64,000 nt of DNA, from the NCBI GenBank assembly GCA_015680685.1, contig MNCI01005348.1, positions 264,745 to 328,744 on the forward strand. The letters run 5' to 3'. The notes beneath the pieces were generated by a model, which worked only from the letters and a program-made list of their open reading frames with translations, was not told the DNA's origin and searched no databases. This document shows, piece after piece, positions 47,701 through 59,360 of this stretch. Both the position numbers and the translations under genes were made by a program. Origin of the DNA: Gnetum montanum (taxonomy: Eukaryota; Streptophyta; Gnetopsida; Gnetales; Gnetaceae). Numbering within the stretch: the stretch's first letter is position 1; every line of letters begins with the position of its first letter.

Positions 47701-49060
47701 TCACAAACTCAAAATGTGGGAAGGGGAAAAGATAAAAGATTATTTTTCTCGGGAAAATTATCTAGCTATAGCTATTAGGGGTATAGGCAAGGACTTTCTT
47801 GAAAGTGATGTTATCATTAAAATGATTATAACACTACAACCTACATTTAGATCTAAGGTTATAGCTATAGAAGAAATTATGGATTTTTTGGTCTTAAAAT
47901 TTAAAGAACTCCAAAGTTCTCTCATTGCATATAAAATGAATCTCATAAGTAAAGGGGCAATAAATGAAAAATCCATTGCCTTAAATAAACATCCAAAGGA
48001 GAGGAACTGGCCAAGAAATATGTAAGAAATGAAGAGGAAATAGCTCTTCTATCAAGAAGAGTTCAAAGGCTTCTAACAAGAAAGGGAAGAAGCCTCAATC
48101 AATAAGGATCCAACTAATCAAACTCTAAAGGTAAGTATAAAGGTAAAAATTTTTCAAATTATAATTTTGACGCTTTTTCAATAGAATGTTGGGTATGTGG
48201 TGCTAGAGGCCATGTGGCCTCTAAATGTCCTAACAATGCTAGGTTATCATGAAAGGATAAGGCTGAGATGGACATAAAGAAGACCAATTTCTACACAAGT
48301 TGGGATGATGGATAGTAAAGTGAACAAGAGATTAATTACACCATGAAAGATTTTCAACTTATATTTATTGTGCTTACAAATGAAAATTCATCACAAATTT
48401 TTGATGAAACAAAGAATGATGATAGGTATAGTGATCTTCATGAAGAACTTCTTATTCTACATTATTTACTCAAAAAGGTAAAGAAAAATATGAATAGAAA
48501 ATTTTGTTAAATTCATACATTATCTTCCAAATTAAAAGGGGAAATCTCAAACATAAAGGCTAAGATTCAATTACTAACCTCATTAGATGAAGATAAATGT
48601 AGGGATACTCAAGAAGAAGGGGTCAGTGAAAATAATGAAATTCATCATAGAAGTGAAAGCTTGGAAGAAACCCCATAAAAGGATATGAGCACAAGCTCAA
48701 GTATAATCAGGTTTGATAATTCTATTCCTGAAGAAAACACTATATTTGTTTGTAAAAATTGTGTATTTAAATAAGATTATGATTAGAAAAAATAGCATTG
48801 ATGCTTGGTCTTGTTAAAAGAAACCTAGTAAGTGTATCTTGTAGGATGCAGTAACTTGGAATGAGAATTAGCTAAGAGTTGGAAAAATATTTAGAAGAAT
48901 GGATGATATAATAAATGATCATAGATTCTCCTATCTTGAAAAACATGAATAAGAAGGACTACCATACAAGATTGAAGATATTATTAAAGGAACTAATGAA
49001 AGAAAATCAAAAGATCAGGAGATATTCCATGATAGAGGACCTCATCTCAAACTTCATTAG
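44765..49060 (+). pseudogene. Copia B gag-like polyprotein, split by D'
   Basis: It starts ATG at 44765 (MKGTSYTKPLMFDGFNFTYF) and is interrupted at 44842. After the D' insertion it resumes at 47410 (DYEVWESRIEGYKPPINSAT). Homology to Copia A continues: SKEKIIYIAHS, then a shifted frame, the zinc knuckle CWVCGARGHVASKCP at about 48189-48233, an acidic tail and the shared end DRGPHLKLH then TAG at 49058-49060. Stops and frameshifts are scattered. There is no protease or pol domain. Confidence 0.82.
44843..47404 (-). mobile_element. D': 2.6 kb non-autonomous gypsy derivative nested in Copia B gag
   Basis: Minus-oriented LTRs: 5' LTR 46385-47404 and 3' LTR 44843-45842, both beginning TGGTGTAGG on the minus strand. 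They are flanked by perfect AAAGC copies at 44838-44842 and 47405-47409. The primer site TGGTATCTATTG lies on the minus strand at 46370-46381. The interior is only about 540 bases. It keeps the 3' UTR of family D (GGTGGGAGAGCT purine tract next to the 3' LTR) but no gag or protease. An open stub without ATG runs about 46375-46248 (minus). Confidence 0.9.
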
Positions 49061-50710
49061 TTTTTCTTACCTTAATAAGTAGGTAAGGTAAGTCATGGTA
49101 AGTTTCTATTTCCTTTCTTTCTAGTTAAAATTTATGTTAGTTTTTGAATATTTTATAAATTATTTTTAATGAAAACATATATCTTTGTCTGTAGGAAAAG
49201 AGAAAAAAATAGTATGGCTATCTCTCATGTTGTTTCTTAAACTATTTAGTTGCTTACATATCCTTAAAAGGGTTTATTCTTAAAGAAAATCTAAATTTGA
49301 GAATCAAGAATGGAATTTGACTCATGTTTATCATAAGATGCCATTGATTTGAATGAAGTTTTTTAGGAAAATGATAAAGAAAGGCATAATTGAATGATCA
49401 AGAAAGACAAATTTGTTATGATATGTGTCCACTAATTTTTTGTCTAATATATTTGTCTTTCTACAAATCTTGTTGGATTACTGGATATTTTTGAATAAGA
49501 AAGATTATGAATAATTAGCATCAAGTTTTGAAAATGTTAAAGAGAAGTTAAGAACGTATGTAGGAGGAGCTTGGACATCATGAATTATTATGAAGCATCA
49601 ATACTTGGAAGTTTATGAAGATCTTCTCCAAGACATAAATCTTAGGAAGGTAATAAAAGGTATATTCATTTGATACAAATTGAAGGTAAAAGAGCAAAAT
49701 GTTTTTGATTCAATCTTTAAAATTTCTATTATCTAAGAGTGATCATCAATTATGCAAGTATTTGGAAGTCGTTTGAATATATTTGTATGATAGTACTGCA
49801 TCATTGACATACTATGAATATATATTCCTCTGAGTAATTAAGCCCTCTATTGTTAATATGAACTAAATTGAAACAACATGGAGTACTCAAACTTCTATTA
49901 TGAAATTTTGAAATCCTCTTAGGAAGTTTTGAAAATGAATGGATAATGTATGTTAAACTTCTGTAAGATACATGTGATCAATATGGACATCTTAGAAATT
50001 AATTTATCTCTTGATATGAAAAGTCATATATCTTTTGTAAGTTGAGTATGTATGTACTTGTTCATATGAAATTTTGATGATTATGGAAATGTATTTAGAA
50101 ACTTTAATGAGGTCTTACTTGCATGAAGATTATACATTCTTTTGATCTATCTTATTGCTAGTTGTTAGGCTCCACTCCTTTTTGAGGATGTCCAAAAAGG
50201 GGGAGAATTTGATATTATTCTATTATGAATATCATATGTGATTGTGATATAAATGAGTTAATCCTAAATGTGATGACTTCTATTATGGATATAATATGTG
50301 ATTTTGATATAAATGAGGTAATCTTAGATGTGATGACTTGTAATATGATTGTGATTTATGAAATATGATTACGATCTTATGGATTGATTAACATTGGCAT
50401 CTAGTGGATATATTTGAACTAGTGTCATGAGCAATATTGCTATTAAATGATAATAACCTTATGGACATACTTGATGGAAAAAACTATAAACTTATGATGA
50501 TAATAATGATTATATTTCTAACATTATGATGGCACTAATGCTTTTATTCCTAGGTTCTTGGTTATAAATGACCTCATTCAAAAATTCACAAATGTCTTAA
50601 TGACTTATGAGTTGTATACTATAGTAAGGATGTATCATCTTTAGCTCAATTTATTTTAGGACCTACTAACCCATTTTCTTAAGTTTTAGACATCATCAAA
50701 AAGGTGATAC
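49061..50710 (+). other. Copia B non-coding interior
   Basis: AT-rich, with no pol. It contains a GGGGGAGAA tract after TGTCCAAAAA (about 50188-50206) and a 60-base tandem duplication at 50221-50280/50281-50340. Just before the 3' LTR a weak purine tract reads AAAAAGGTGATAC. Confidence 0.6.
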
Positions 50711-51799
50711 TGTTGATCTTTTGCTATGTCAAAACCTTACAAAAAATAAAGAACATAGAGTGTTTATTGTGGATGATCTATTTACAAGACATGGAAAAGA
50801 AGTTCACATGAGAACTAAGGACTTGAGGAAAATGAGATCTATAATGATATGACAAAGTGAAGACTATATGGGCTAAGATGAAATCATAAATGAGCATGAA
50901 CTAAAACTAAATACTACAAACAAAATGAAGATGCTCCAAGGACTAGGAAGAAGAAAAATTGACAAGAGGAAACCTTAGAAACCAAAGCCTAAGAGTTCAG
51001 GAGACATGTCCTATAAATAGTAGACATATCTATCTAAAGAAGACGTCTCCCTAGACACATCCCATTTTCCAACAAGATGTCTCTCTTGAATTAAGATCAA
51101 TCTTAGGTAGATATCCCAACTTCAAAGAAGACATCTACACTAGATGTTAGGTAGTTGTTGCACAAATTTTGTTGAGTTTTCAAAAATTTTGAGGCTATAA
51201 TAAGATACCAAATTATTTGGAATTGATCAAGAACTATTCACATCAAAGAAATCATTGTTATATCTATGCTATTATATTTTTTTCTTCATTACAACATAAT
51301 TTTCTTGATTATATGTTGAATTGAGCTTCAATGATAAGGACTTGTAATTTTAGTTACATTCTATTCTTGTGTCGTTTTTTCTTCTTGTTACCTTGTAGGA
51401 TTAATGTGCTTCTTGGGAGAAGAAATCCACATTGAGCTTGTTGTGACCTTGTGGGGTTGAGTTGTTTTGTAGCATCAAAACACTCTAGAGTAGAGCTTAA
51501 TTTTGTAAAGGTTGTGGGATCCTTGAAACCATATTCTGAGCTTGTTGGAACCTTGGGGATTGAGTAGTTTTGTAGCAACAAAACACTTCAATGTAGAGCT
51601 TAGAGCTTGTACAGGGTGTGGTGTCCTTCAAACCATATTTGATTAAGAAACAAAGTCTAGAGGTATGCATGGACTCTAGCCTCTGAGTGTTAAATCACCT
51701 AATTTGGAGAACCATGTAAAATTTTGTGGTCTTTTGTGCGGCAAGTAAAATTTCAATTAGGAACTTATTCATGCCCCCATTCTAAGTTCTCAATCCTCA
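50711..51799 (+). repeat. Copia B 3' LTR
   Basis: It starts TGTTGATCTTTTGC and ends CAATCCTCA, the same length as the 5' LTR. Confidence 0.85.
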
Positions 51800-52420
51800 T
51801 ATTCTTGTTAGGAAATGATACATCTATTTCAACAAAGCCTAAGTTAATGAACTTAAAATCAATGCAAGATTTGTTGTCCAAGTCTACAAAATCAACAGTA
51901 ACTTCAAAGTTCTTAGGAGAGTAGGGAATTGTGGGCTTGCCTATAGGTTCAAGTTTGATATCAACTAGTTTACCACTAAGATCTTAAGATTGTGCTTCTC
52001 AATTCAAGTATGAAATACTTGGGATTTACTTATGCATAGAGATAATTATCTTACAATTATGAAGAGGGATGTGTATATTCTTATGTATAGGAGAAGATAT
52101 GACTCAATGTTGAGCTTGCAAAGAAATCCCTAGTATATCATTAATACTAGGACACTCATGTATCATCATATAAATGGCCTAAATTAAAAACTATCACCTA
52201 CCATGAAAGATAATCTAATGGAACTTATAATCGCTACCCATGTATCATTAAAAGAAACAAGGTTTATACAACTTTTAAAGCTACCTAATCATGACAACCG
52301 AGATGCTTGATAATAGCCCATCTAATTAAGTTCGATCCGACATTGTCATCAACATGTATTAGTAGAATTACAACTTATGGAATTCTTTAATGATAATCTA
52401 GAATGGAAGATGAAAAATAT
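51800..52420 (-). pseudogene. E2 protease region
   Basis: On the minus strand the retropepsin start reads IHVDDNVGSNLIRWAIIKHL (about 52370-52290; family: VD-G-GSNVI). Downstream NDILGISLQAQH and VISSPIHKNIHIPLHN (about 52125-52030) parallel FNLILRHPWLAQLKVVSSPI of E1. Past it, NFEVTVDFVDLDN is linker. The catalytic triplet is disturbed. Confidence 0.6.
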
Positions 52421-53400
52421 TACATGTCTTGAAATTAGTCTTGATGTTCTCACAAGAAATGTTCAGACTATCTAATCCATAGTGAGGGAGTTGAAGAAAA
52501 GAAGATATAGCCAAACAGGACTTGTTGGTCTGCTGCTTATGAATAAGGATCTTGACATAAGATGAAGGGAAATGAAAATTTTAAACTATTATTTAGACAA
52601 GATTATTTTTTAAGGTTCAGTCTAAGATGGAGTAGGATGAGAAAAAGATTTGCCATTTTAAGTAGGAGCAGTATGATGAGAATTTATAGAATGATTGTGA
52701 TAAAGAAATGGAGAGGAATACTTTGATTTATATGGTGTGGTGGTGTAGTCAAACTAGAAAATCACAAAAGTATTTTGAGTTATTAGTGATGACTACTTGG
52801 GATATTTGTAATCAAACCAACAAATTATGTAAGGCTCTTTGGATGGGGACTCATGAGATTTGTATTTAGGGTTAAAAACTTAAATTTTGTCTCTAGATTC
52901 CAAAGGATTTTGAAATACTTCAAGTTGTTGGTTGCTTGGATGCATAGTGGATGGATCTCTCTCCACCACTATCTTACCCTTATTAATGAGTCATCCTTCA
53001 TATTCTTGTAGTTATTGTGTCATGTCTAGTAGTCTCATGATAGTAGTAATATTTCTAATATTTATACCACTTAGGCACCTCAAAGTCATCCTCTTGCCTT
53101 TAAGAAAGATCCATAGCTACCAACTGAATATGATAGTAGCATGCTCTTACTTGATCAGAAACCTAATTCTTCTTCAAGTGGTTATCCATAAATGTTTTTT
53201 TAGAAGTAGAGACTACCTCATAGATATCTTGATTTACTAGTCTCTACTCCTTTAAGGCCTACATGATTGAGTGCAAGAGGAAGTAGTTAAAGGGGCATTG
53301 TTTTATCCCTTAGAGAAAGAGAAAATTCCTACAAAAATTGGTGGCATATTCTATTATTTGATAGCCTTGTTAGCCTTGGTATGGATTAATATGAGTCCTA
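52421..53400 (-). pseudogene. E2 gag-protease linker, decayed
   Basis: Lies between the gag core and the protease on the minus strand. Only short open pieces remain and I cannot place the zinc knuckle with confidence. Confidence 0.35.
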
Positions 53401-54954
53401 ATAATTAAATTGAACATTTTCTAATTTAATACATCTAGTGGCCAAGAAAACATCATTTAGAGAATGAGGCTTAGGATAAGTTATCCTCGTTTGAATATAG
53501 TTAAATATTATAGCTTTGAAGATGTCTTGTAACTAACATTCTTTCAAATGATAGGATATTTTAATTAATGCTACTATCCATTGAGAGATAAATTTATTGA
53601 TTGTTCATTTGGAGCTTGTCTGATGCCAATGAAGGACATCACACTTAAACTTTAAGCTACATTAAACATAACATGTTCAATGAAGGCTGCAAGCAGTTAC
53701 TCTAGAGAGGTGATAATTTCATGTGTTAGGGATCTATATCATTTCAAAGCTCTTATAGAAAATGAATTTGAGAAACATTTTAGCACAATATGTGTGTTAG
53801 TATCTAGAAGCATGCATTCATTCTTGAATGTAACTACATGATTTGAGGGGTCCTCCATTTTTCTATTATACATAGTAAAAGTAAGCATCAAAACTCCCTT
53901 GGGAAAGATTAGCAAAGGAATTGTAAAGTTAATGGGGCCACTTAAAATATTATCTAAGGAAATAAAAGAATTTCCTTGCCATCTAAATACCTTTGCTATT
54001 TTATCTTCATTGTTTTGAAGATGAAGCATCATGTTGTTAAGTAATGCAAGTAGTTATAGATCTATTCTAGGAGAATTGATGATAGATAGAGCCATAGTAG
54101 TGAGTGACGAGATTAAAGGAGGACACATGTTTAGAGTGGGATGAAATGTTGTAGGAGTAGGTATACCCAAAGAGATTGGGTTGGATGGGTATATCGAGAA
54201 GGAGAACATGTTGGTAGCTTCAAAGATAGTAAATGGCTATGAATTAGGAGTAGAAAGTGAAAAAGACTAAATTGGAGGTATAATAGGTTAAGGTTGAGAG
54301 ATGGAATGAGTAGTTCTAAAAGGTAGAATAAAGGATTGAAATATGGAATGCAGGTTACTAATGTTGTTAGATGGAAATAGTTAATATGATAAAGCAATGG
54401 TAATAGCAAAGGCTAAATGGTTCGGTAGTAAGTGGAATAGATCTAGGTATAGTACTATGAGTAGATGAGATGTTAATATTGTGGAAGTGATGAGAGTAAT
54501 TATTTCTTTTTCCAAGCTTCCCTGTTGGTTGCTCTTCATCTTCATCTACCAAATGGATATCTAACTCAGAGTTAACATTTCCTCTCCTTACTTTGAGAGT
54601 GATGTGTAGATTAAGAGGCTGATCCAAGATGTTCTTCATTCTAGCTTTTTTAATTTGTATGTGAACATGTTCCTAAATATTTTCTTGCTCCATAATGAAT
54701 TCTACAAACTTCTTAGCTTTCTCATCATCTAGTTTAATGGAATGATCTAGGCCTGAAAGAAAGGATAATAGCTCATTAGCACTGTCATACTCTAGTATGA
54801 GTTTAAGCATATTAGGTGTCAAGATATAGCCCAACTTCCATTTGACACAAGTTATCTTATAGTCTTCAGGCTTAGTCTAGTTGAAAAATGTTTGATTTCT
54901 CCTTAGATCCAACAACTTCTAGATTTTATAGAATTTTGATGATGATGATGCCAT
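53400..54954 (-). pseudogene. gag: E2 gag
   Basis: The start ATG on the minus strand is at 54954 (MASSSSKFYKI). Then LGYILTPNMLKLILEYDSAN, an acidic/basic linker, and the gag core (ILSGPINFTIPLLIFPKGVL, MYNRKMEDPSNHVVTFKNEC, ALK-stop-YRSLTHEIITSLE, FIGIRQAPNE) down to about 53600. It parallels LPKGVSLPKLAKYNGEGDPN of E1. A long leucine-rich minus-strand frame at 54131-54409 is partly out of frame with this gag. Few stops interrupt the core. Confidence 0.78.
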
Positions 54955-56119
54955 ACCAATAATTATGAAAATGTTGACTTCATAGGGCTGTTACCAGTAT
55001 GTTGGTTTATCCCTAAAAATAAATTTACACTTTGTAAAAGGTGAAAAACTTAGGTTTCAAAGAAAATACAAAAATCATTGAGAAATGATATGACATTAAG
55101 TTTTTAACATGGCATGTCAACAAGAGATAAGTGGTAAAAAATTTCTTAAATGAACACGAGAGTAGCAAGTAAAAATGACATGATGTCAATGAATCGATGT
55201 GACACCTCAGTAATACTTAGAGAAAAAAAAGAAGAATATGCAAAAAACATTAAAATTATAGAAAAATTGGAATAGAGAGTGAATCCTAGAAACAACATTC
55301 AGTTATATGGAGGTCCTCCTTCTACCACTAGGAAGATGTTATGGTAGGCATTGTTGTAATCATGCAATTTGATACAACCTAATATGAAACTAAGCCACAC
55401 ACTCTTAGGGCCATCTAACTATCGAAGAAAATTATACTTTCAAATAAAAAGAGAAATTGGGGATTGAATGGAAAATCCAACAATATGATCTAAACATTTT
55501 GCCAATGTTAGCAGGCACTGAGTGAGAAGAAAAAGAATGCACAAAATAGTTAGATAGGAAAAAATAAAAATAAGAATCATATGCAAATTTATAAAAAATG
55601 AAATGTAACTTGTGGTTGACTCATAAAGTGATGGATAAATGTAAAATGAAATAGATCTAGTTTGTTCAAAATATTAAACTAAAACCAAATGTGTAAAAAT
55701 AAAAGATAGATCTACAACAAATTTGGATGATGTTAGTAACAGAAAAGTCAAAAGGAAAAGAAAACTCAAATGAAAATGAAAAATGAACTTGCAAAAAGTC
55801 ATTCTAGGAGATGTTCCAATGATTAACGTATTTAACAAGGAATTGTATTACCACATTCTTACTCTGATTCATACACCTAATGAAGAACTAGTAGGAACAA
55901 TAGAAAATTCAATAGCTAACAAAATAGAGGGAAGATTCAAATTAGTGTATTGACCTAATTTTAAGCGATTTCTTCATGTGTTAAGAGGACAACATGAAGA
56001 GGATGCAATGTGTCAATGAGAAAAAAAAAGAGGAAAGAGGGTAGTTATTCCATAGAGAGGTAGAGTATTTTGAAGAGATCTTCTAAAGCACCAATGACAA
56101 GAAAGTTAACTGCATTAAG
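54955..56119 (-). other. E2 leader/LTR region, lower part
   Basis: Non-coding AT-rich sequence upstream of the E2 gag on the minus strand, continuing beyond element D at 60303. ATGTCAA/TGACAT words occur near 55090-55220. It ends in TTAAG (56115-56119), the left target duplication of D. I cannot fix the LTR/leader border. Confidence 0.4.
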
Positions 56120-57025
56120 TGGTGTAAGGACACCTCTTCTGATTCCCTTGTTCTAACCTACTTGCTATGTGTCTTTTTGTGTTTATTTTTTTGTGGATGC
56201 TTATTTTCATGGGTTTAGGAGGTTCCAAGGTCTATAGGAACTTGTTGGAAGGCATTTGAAGACTCTTGACATTAAAATGAGCATATTTTTTTTTTTGGCA
56301 CCTATAGGATAGATGTCTTCCCTAAAGTGTAGATGTTTCAAGACCAAGGTAGAGGTCCACCAAAAATAGTAGACATCTATCCTAAAAGAAGGGCTTTCAC
56401 AAGAAGTGTCCTAGCAAAGCTAAAGATGACCCTAATGCATGGGGAAACTTCCTAAAATTCTTGTTCCAATTTAGAAAATAGCCAAAGCAAGATGGAAATA
56501 GCTAGGGGGAAGATGAGAAGAACTAGAAAACATCTAAAAAACCTCAAGCTGAGTTGAGGAAAGGTTTCTAGGATTTTTATCTTCTAGTTTCTTATAAATA
56601 TTGATGTTTCACCATTGTTGGGGTAAAATAAGAGCATAATCCTAACCATGAGTAGGAGAGAAGGCTCATGAGAGTTGAGGGAGGAGAGATTATGAAAGAA
56701 GAGAGCTTATGTAAGGAATTTGAGTAATAGGTAAGGGAGAGGACTTGAGAGAGGTTAGGAGAATCCCTTATAAGTATCTTATCTTAAGCTTGGGATTCAT
56801 TATGAGCAATTGAGGATTGAGAGAAGACAAGTATGACCTCTATGATCCTTGGGAGAGTTGTGAGTTGAGCTTGGCTCTTGCTCTTTGATGTATTTTGATA
56901 ATTATCTTAATATAAGAGAACTTTTGTCCATTTTATTATGTTATTCTTATTTTCTAAGCTAGATCTACTTAGAAGTTGTGAATTGGGTCCTATTGGGATC
57001 TATCAAGGTGTAAACCCCTACATCA
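56120..57025 (+). repeat. D 5' LTR
   Basis: It holds AGATGTCT/AGACATCT words near 56310-56375, as do the copia LTRs. The second half is shared with 59361-60302 and with the D' LTRs. Confidence 0.85.
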
Positions 57026-57085
57026 AATTGGTATCAAAGCGAAGGTTTAGAGGAATCCACACATATATAAGAGTTGGAAAAAGAT

Positions 57086-58150
57086 ATGACTCCTAGAAGA
57101 CTAATGCAAATCTTGGACAGGAGATTCAAGAACTTAAAGACTCATTCAAGGCTTTTTTTGCTGGAATGCAAGAAGTTATTCCAAAACTAAAGACCTCTAA
57201 GCACCAAGATTCTGAAGAAGAACTTTCACAAAGAAATAAAGAGGAGATTTAATACAAGAACCCTCTTAAACTACTATAAGGATCAAGAGTCAGACATTAT
57301 CAAAGAACTCCAAGAAGAGATGAGATTAGAACTCAAATGTATGAGCCAATGTTTCCTTTTAATAATGAGGAAAATAATGATGAAGGGTTTGTAAATATGT
57401 TAAGAAGTGCTTTAAGAGATCCTAATGTGGATATTACCATGTTTAAAGGTGTTGAAGGTACATATTTCTTTCTTTCTTGGCTTAGAACTATGAATACATA
57501 TTTTCTAGTTGAGAAACTTTCTAACGAGACAATGATTCATGTTTCTGAAAGAAAACTTGAAGGATTGGAAGCTAAATGGTTGGACAATGAATGTTTCAAA
57601 TACCTTGAAGAACATGGAAGACCTATTGAGAGTTGGAAACTCATGGAGTTCATGCTAAAGCAAAAATTTAAGAGGACATCCTTCTATCATAAAGCTGTCA
57701 AGAGGCTAAAATTTCTCAAACAAGGAGATCAATAGGCAAGGGATATTTATGTTGAATTTTGTAAGGCCTTGGAGATAGCTAATGTTCATTGGACTGAGTA
57801 TGAGCAATATTCTAAGTTCATTAGTGGATTAAGGATGTCATATCAACAAGAATTAGCATTTATGAGCCTAATACTTTTGATGAAGCCTATGATCTTGCTC
57901 TCAAAGCTGAAATGCAAATCACAAAATTTTGTCTAAAGAAGAATAAAGATCATAAGAAAAAGGATGAGAAAGACACCACTCACAAGTCAAAGAAATCATC
58001 CAAGGAGGATGGTGAAGATGAGCTAAAGAAGAAGAAAAGAGAGTCTACTTCTCATAAAAGGGGATAAAGAAAGGAATGGTCTCCAAGAGGTAAAGATCAT
58101 GGTAAAGATATATGTTATAATTGTGGTGAATCAGGTCACAAATAATGGGA
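57086..58150 (+). pseudogene. gag: D gag
   Basis: The first ATG at 57086 is followed by a frame change. The main open part 57337-57735 (MYEPMFPFNNEENNDEGFVN...) has the Ty3/gypsy retrotransposon gag fold signature: MFKGVEGTYFFLSWLRTMNT, EAKWLDNE, ESWKLMEFMLKQKF and, after one stop, EFCKALEIANVHWTEYEQYS. A lysine-rich tail follows. The zinc knuckle CYNCGESGHK (58108-58137) is followed by a stop, and its last Cys is replaced by Phe. It is inactive. Confidence 0.78.
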
Positions 58151-58660
58151 ATTTACAAAGCCAAAAATAATTCTTATAAGGGTAAGGAAATTCAAACTAT
58201 GCAAGAAGATGAACCTAAATCTTCAAAGAAGGTATGTGAACATGAACCTTTGCATATTATTGATAAAAGTAAATTGAATAGTTTTACATTTTCTAGACAT
58301 GTTAGTGTCAATGAGGATGTTATGAGGAAGAGTTTATTTAGAACCCATTGTGATGTTATGGGTTATTCATTGAGTGTGCTCATTGATGGTGGAGCACAAG
58401 AAAATGTAATTTCTACCAAGGCAATGAAGTCATTAAAGTTAACCAGAATTCCTCATCCTAATCCATACAAAGTCCATTGGTTAATGAAGGATCATGATAA
58501 GCAAGTTAAGAAACAATGCCTTATTGATTATTCCATTGGGAGTTTTCATGATCAAATTCTTTGTGATGTATTACCTATTGATTATTCAAATCTCATATTT
58601 TGTAGACCTTGGAATTATGATAATAAGGTTGTTTTTGATGTTGAAAATAATATTTGAAAT
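58145..58660 (+). pseudogene. D retropepsin-like protease
   Basis: An open frame of 170 codons. SLFRTHCDVMGYSLSVLIDG then GAQENVIS (about 58335-58412) is the aspartic-protease entry with IDGG where D-S/T-G is usual, followed by HPNPYKVHWL and a C-terminal signature LIFCRPWNYDNKVVFD (family: LLGRPWQYD). This pattern is typical of Ty3/gypsy elements and separates D from the copia family. It ends at TGA at 58655-58657. Confidence 0.78.
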
Positions 58661-59360
58661 GTAAGAAAAAGCAATCATAAGTTTAGATTGATGTCCACTA
58701 TTACTAATAATGAGGTTGGTAATTTAAATTATTCATTGATGCTTCTCATTTGTAAGGAGATTTTAAGGGTGAATGCTATTTGTGATTATGAAATTTTATT
58801 TGATGCTAAAGAGAATGCATTTGATATAGATGCTATGATTGATTACTTGGAGTCTCATATGAATGAGAAGAAGAGTGATTATGCTACTACTCAATCTTGG
58901 GTGTTGATGGCAATAATATATTGGTTAATGCTTTTGGAAACTTGTGTAGGTGCTAGACTAAAATTTATATTGGCAAAAAGATGCTGGAAGAATAAGGAAT
59001 ATTAGTTGGTAATAACTGGAGAAATGCCATTTCTATTTGGGCATAGGACAGGGAGGCCTACTCTAGGATCTATGCTAACAAATATTTTTCCATATTTTTG
59101 TATCACTTTTGTATAGGTTTAGGTCATTATGGGGATGTAAGGGGAGCATTTCAAAATGATACTCAAATAAAGAAATCATGGTGGGGCATAAGGGCAAGCC
59201 TCCATGGGTAAGGGAAGCTCAAAACCAAAACCTCATATATGCATTCTCATGTTTATAATGCATGGATTCATGATTATTGTGATGGCCTTAAGTCATAGAG
59301 GCATGGTGCCTTCCAGCTTATGAAAATTCATGAACCATGATATTTTTAAGGGTGGAGAGC
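58661..59360 (+). other. D post-protease remnant and 3' UTR
   Basis: The open frame 58688-59005 begins MMSTITNNEVGNLNYSLMLL and includes CKEIL, resembling the protease-RT linker, then ends. RT and integrase are deleted. The 3' UTR from about 59010 is shared, in reverse orientation, with the D' interior (45850-46000). Confidence 0.55.

Larger units (their letters stand above)
43623..51799 (+). mobile_element. Copia B: non-autonomous copia-type element carrying nested D'
   Basis: LTRs at 43623-44711 and 50711-51799 are each 1089 bases. The 5' copy begins TATTGACC (family TGTTGATC). The primer site TGGTATCAGAGT is at 44714-44725. The interior has the same gag as Copia A and no pol. The target duplication is imperfect (TCTTC/TATTC). 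Without D' and its duplication the element is about 5.6 kb, close to Copia A's 5.8 kb. Confidence 0.85.
29980..54954 (-). mobile_element. E2: second Tat-like Ty3/gypsy element, minus strand, interrupted
   Basis: Minus-strand gag (54954-53400), protease (about 52400-51960), an antisense ORF region (39380-43100, plus strand), RT (37640-37126 joined to 31311-31060) and two RNase H domains (to about 29990) occur in the order seen in E1. Copia A and Copia B, the latter carrying D', interrupt it. The integrase is missing at the lower end, where element G begins. Its leader/5' LTR region probably extends upward through 55000-61250, itself split by element D, but no second LTR confirms the limits. 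Confidence 0.7.

Noticed and set aside
54131-54409. Leucine-rich 92-codon minus-strand frame that could be a membrane protein
   Set aside because: It lies within E2 gag and comes from the TTA/CTT-rich linker; neighbouring frames carry the gag signatures.
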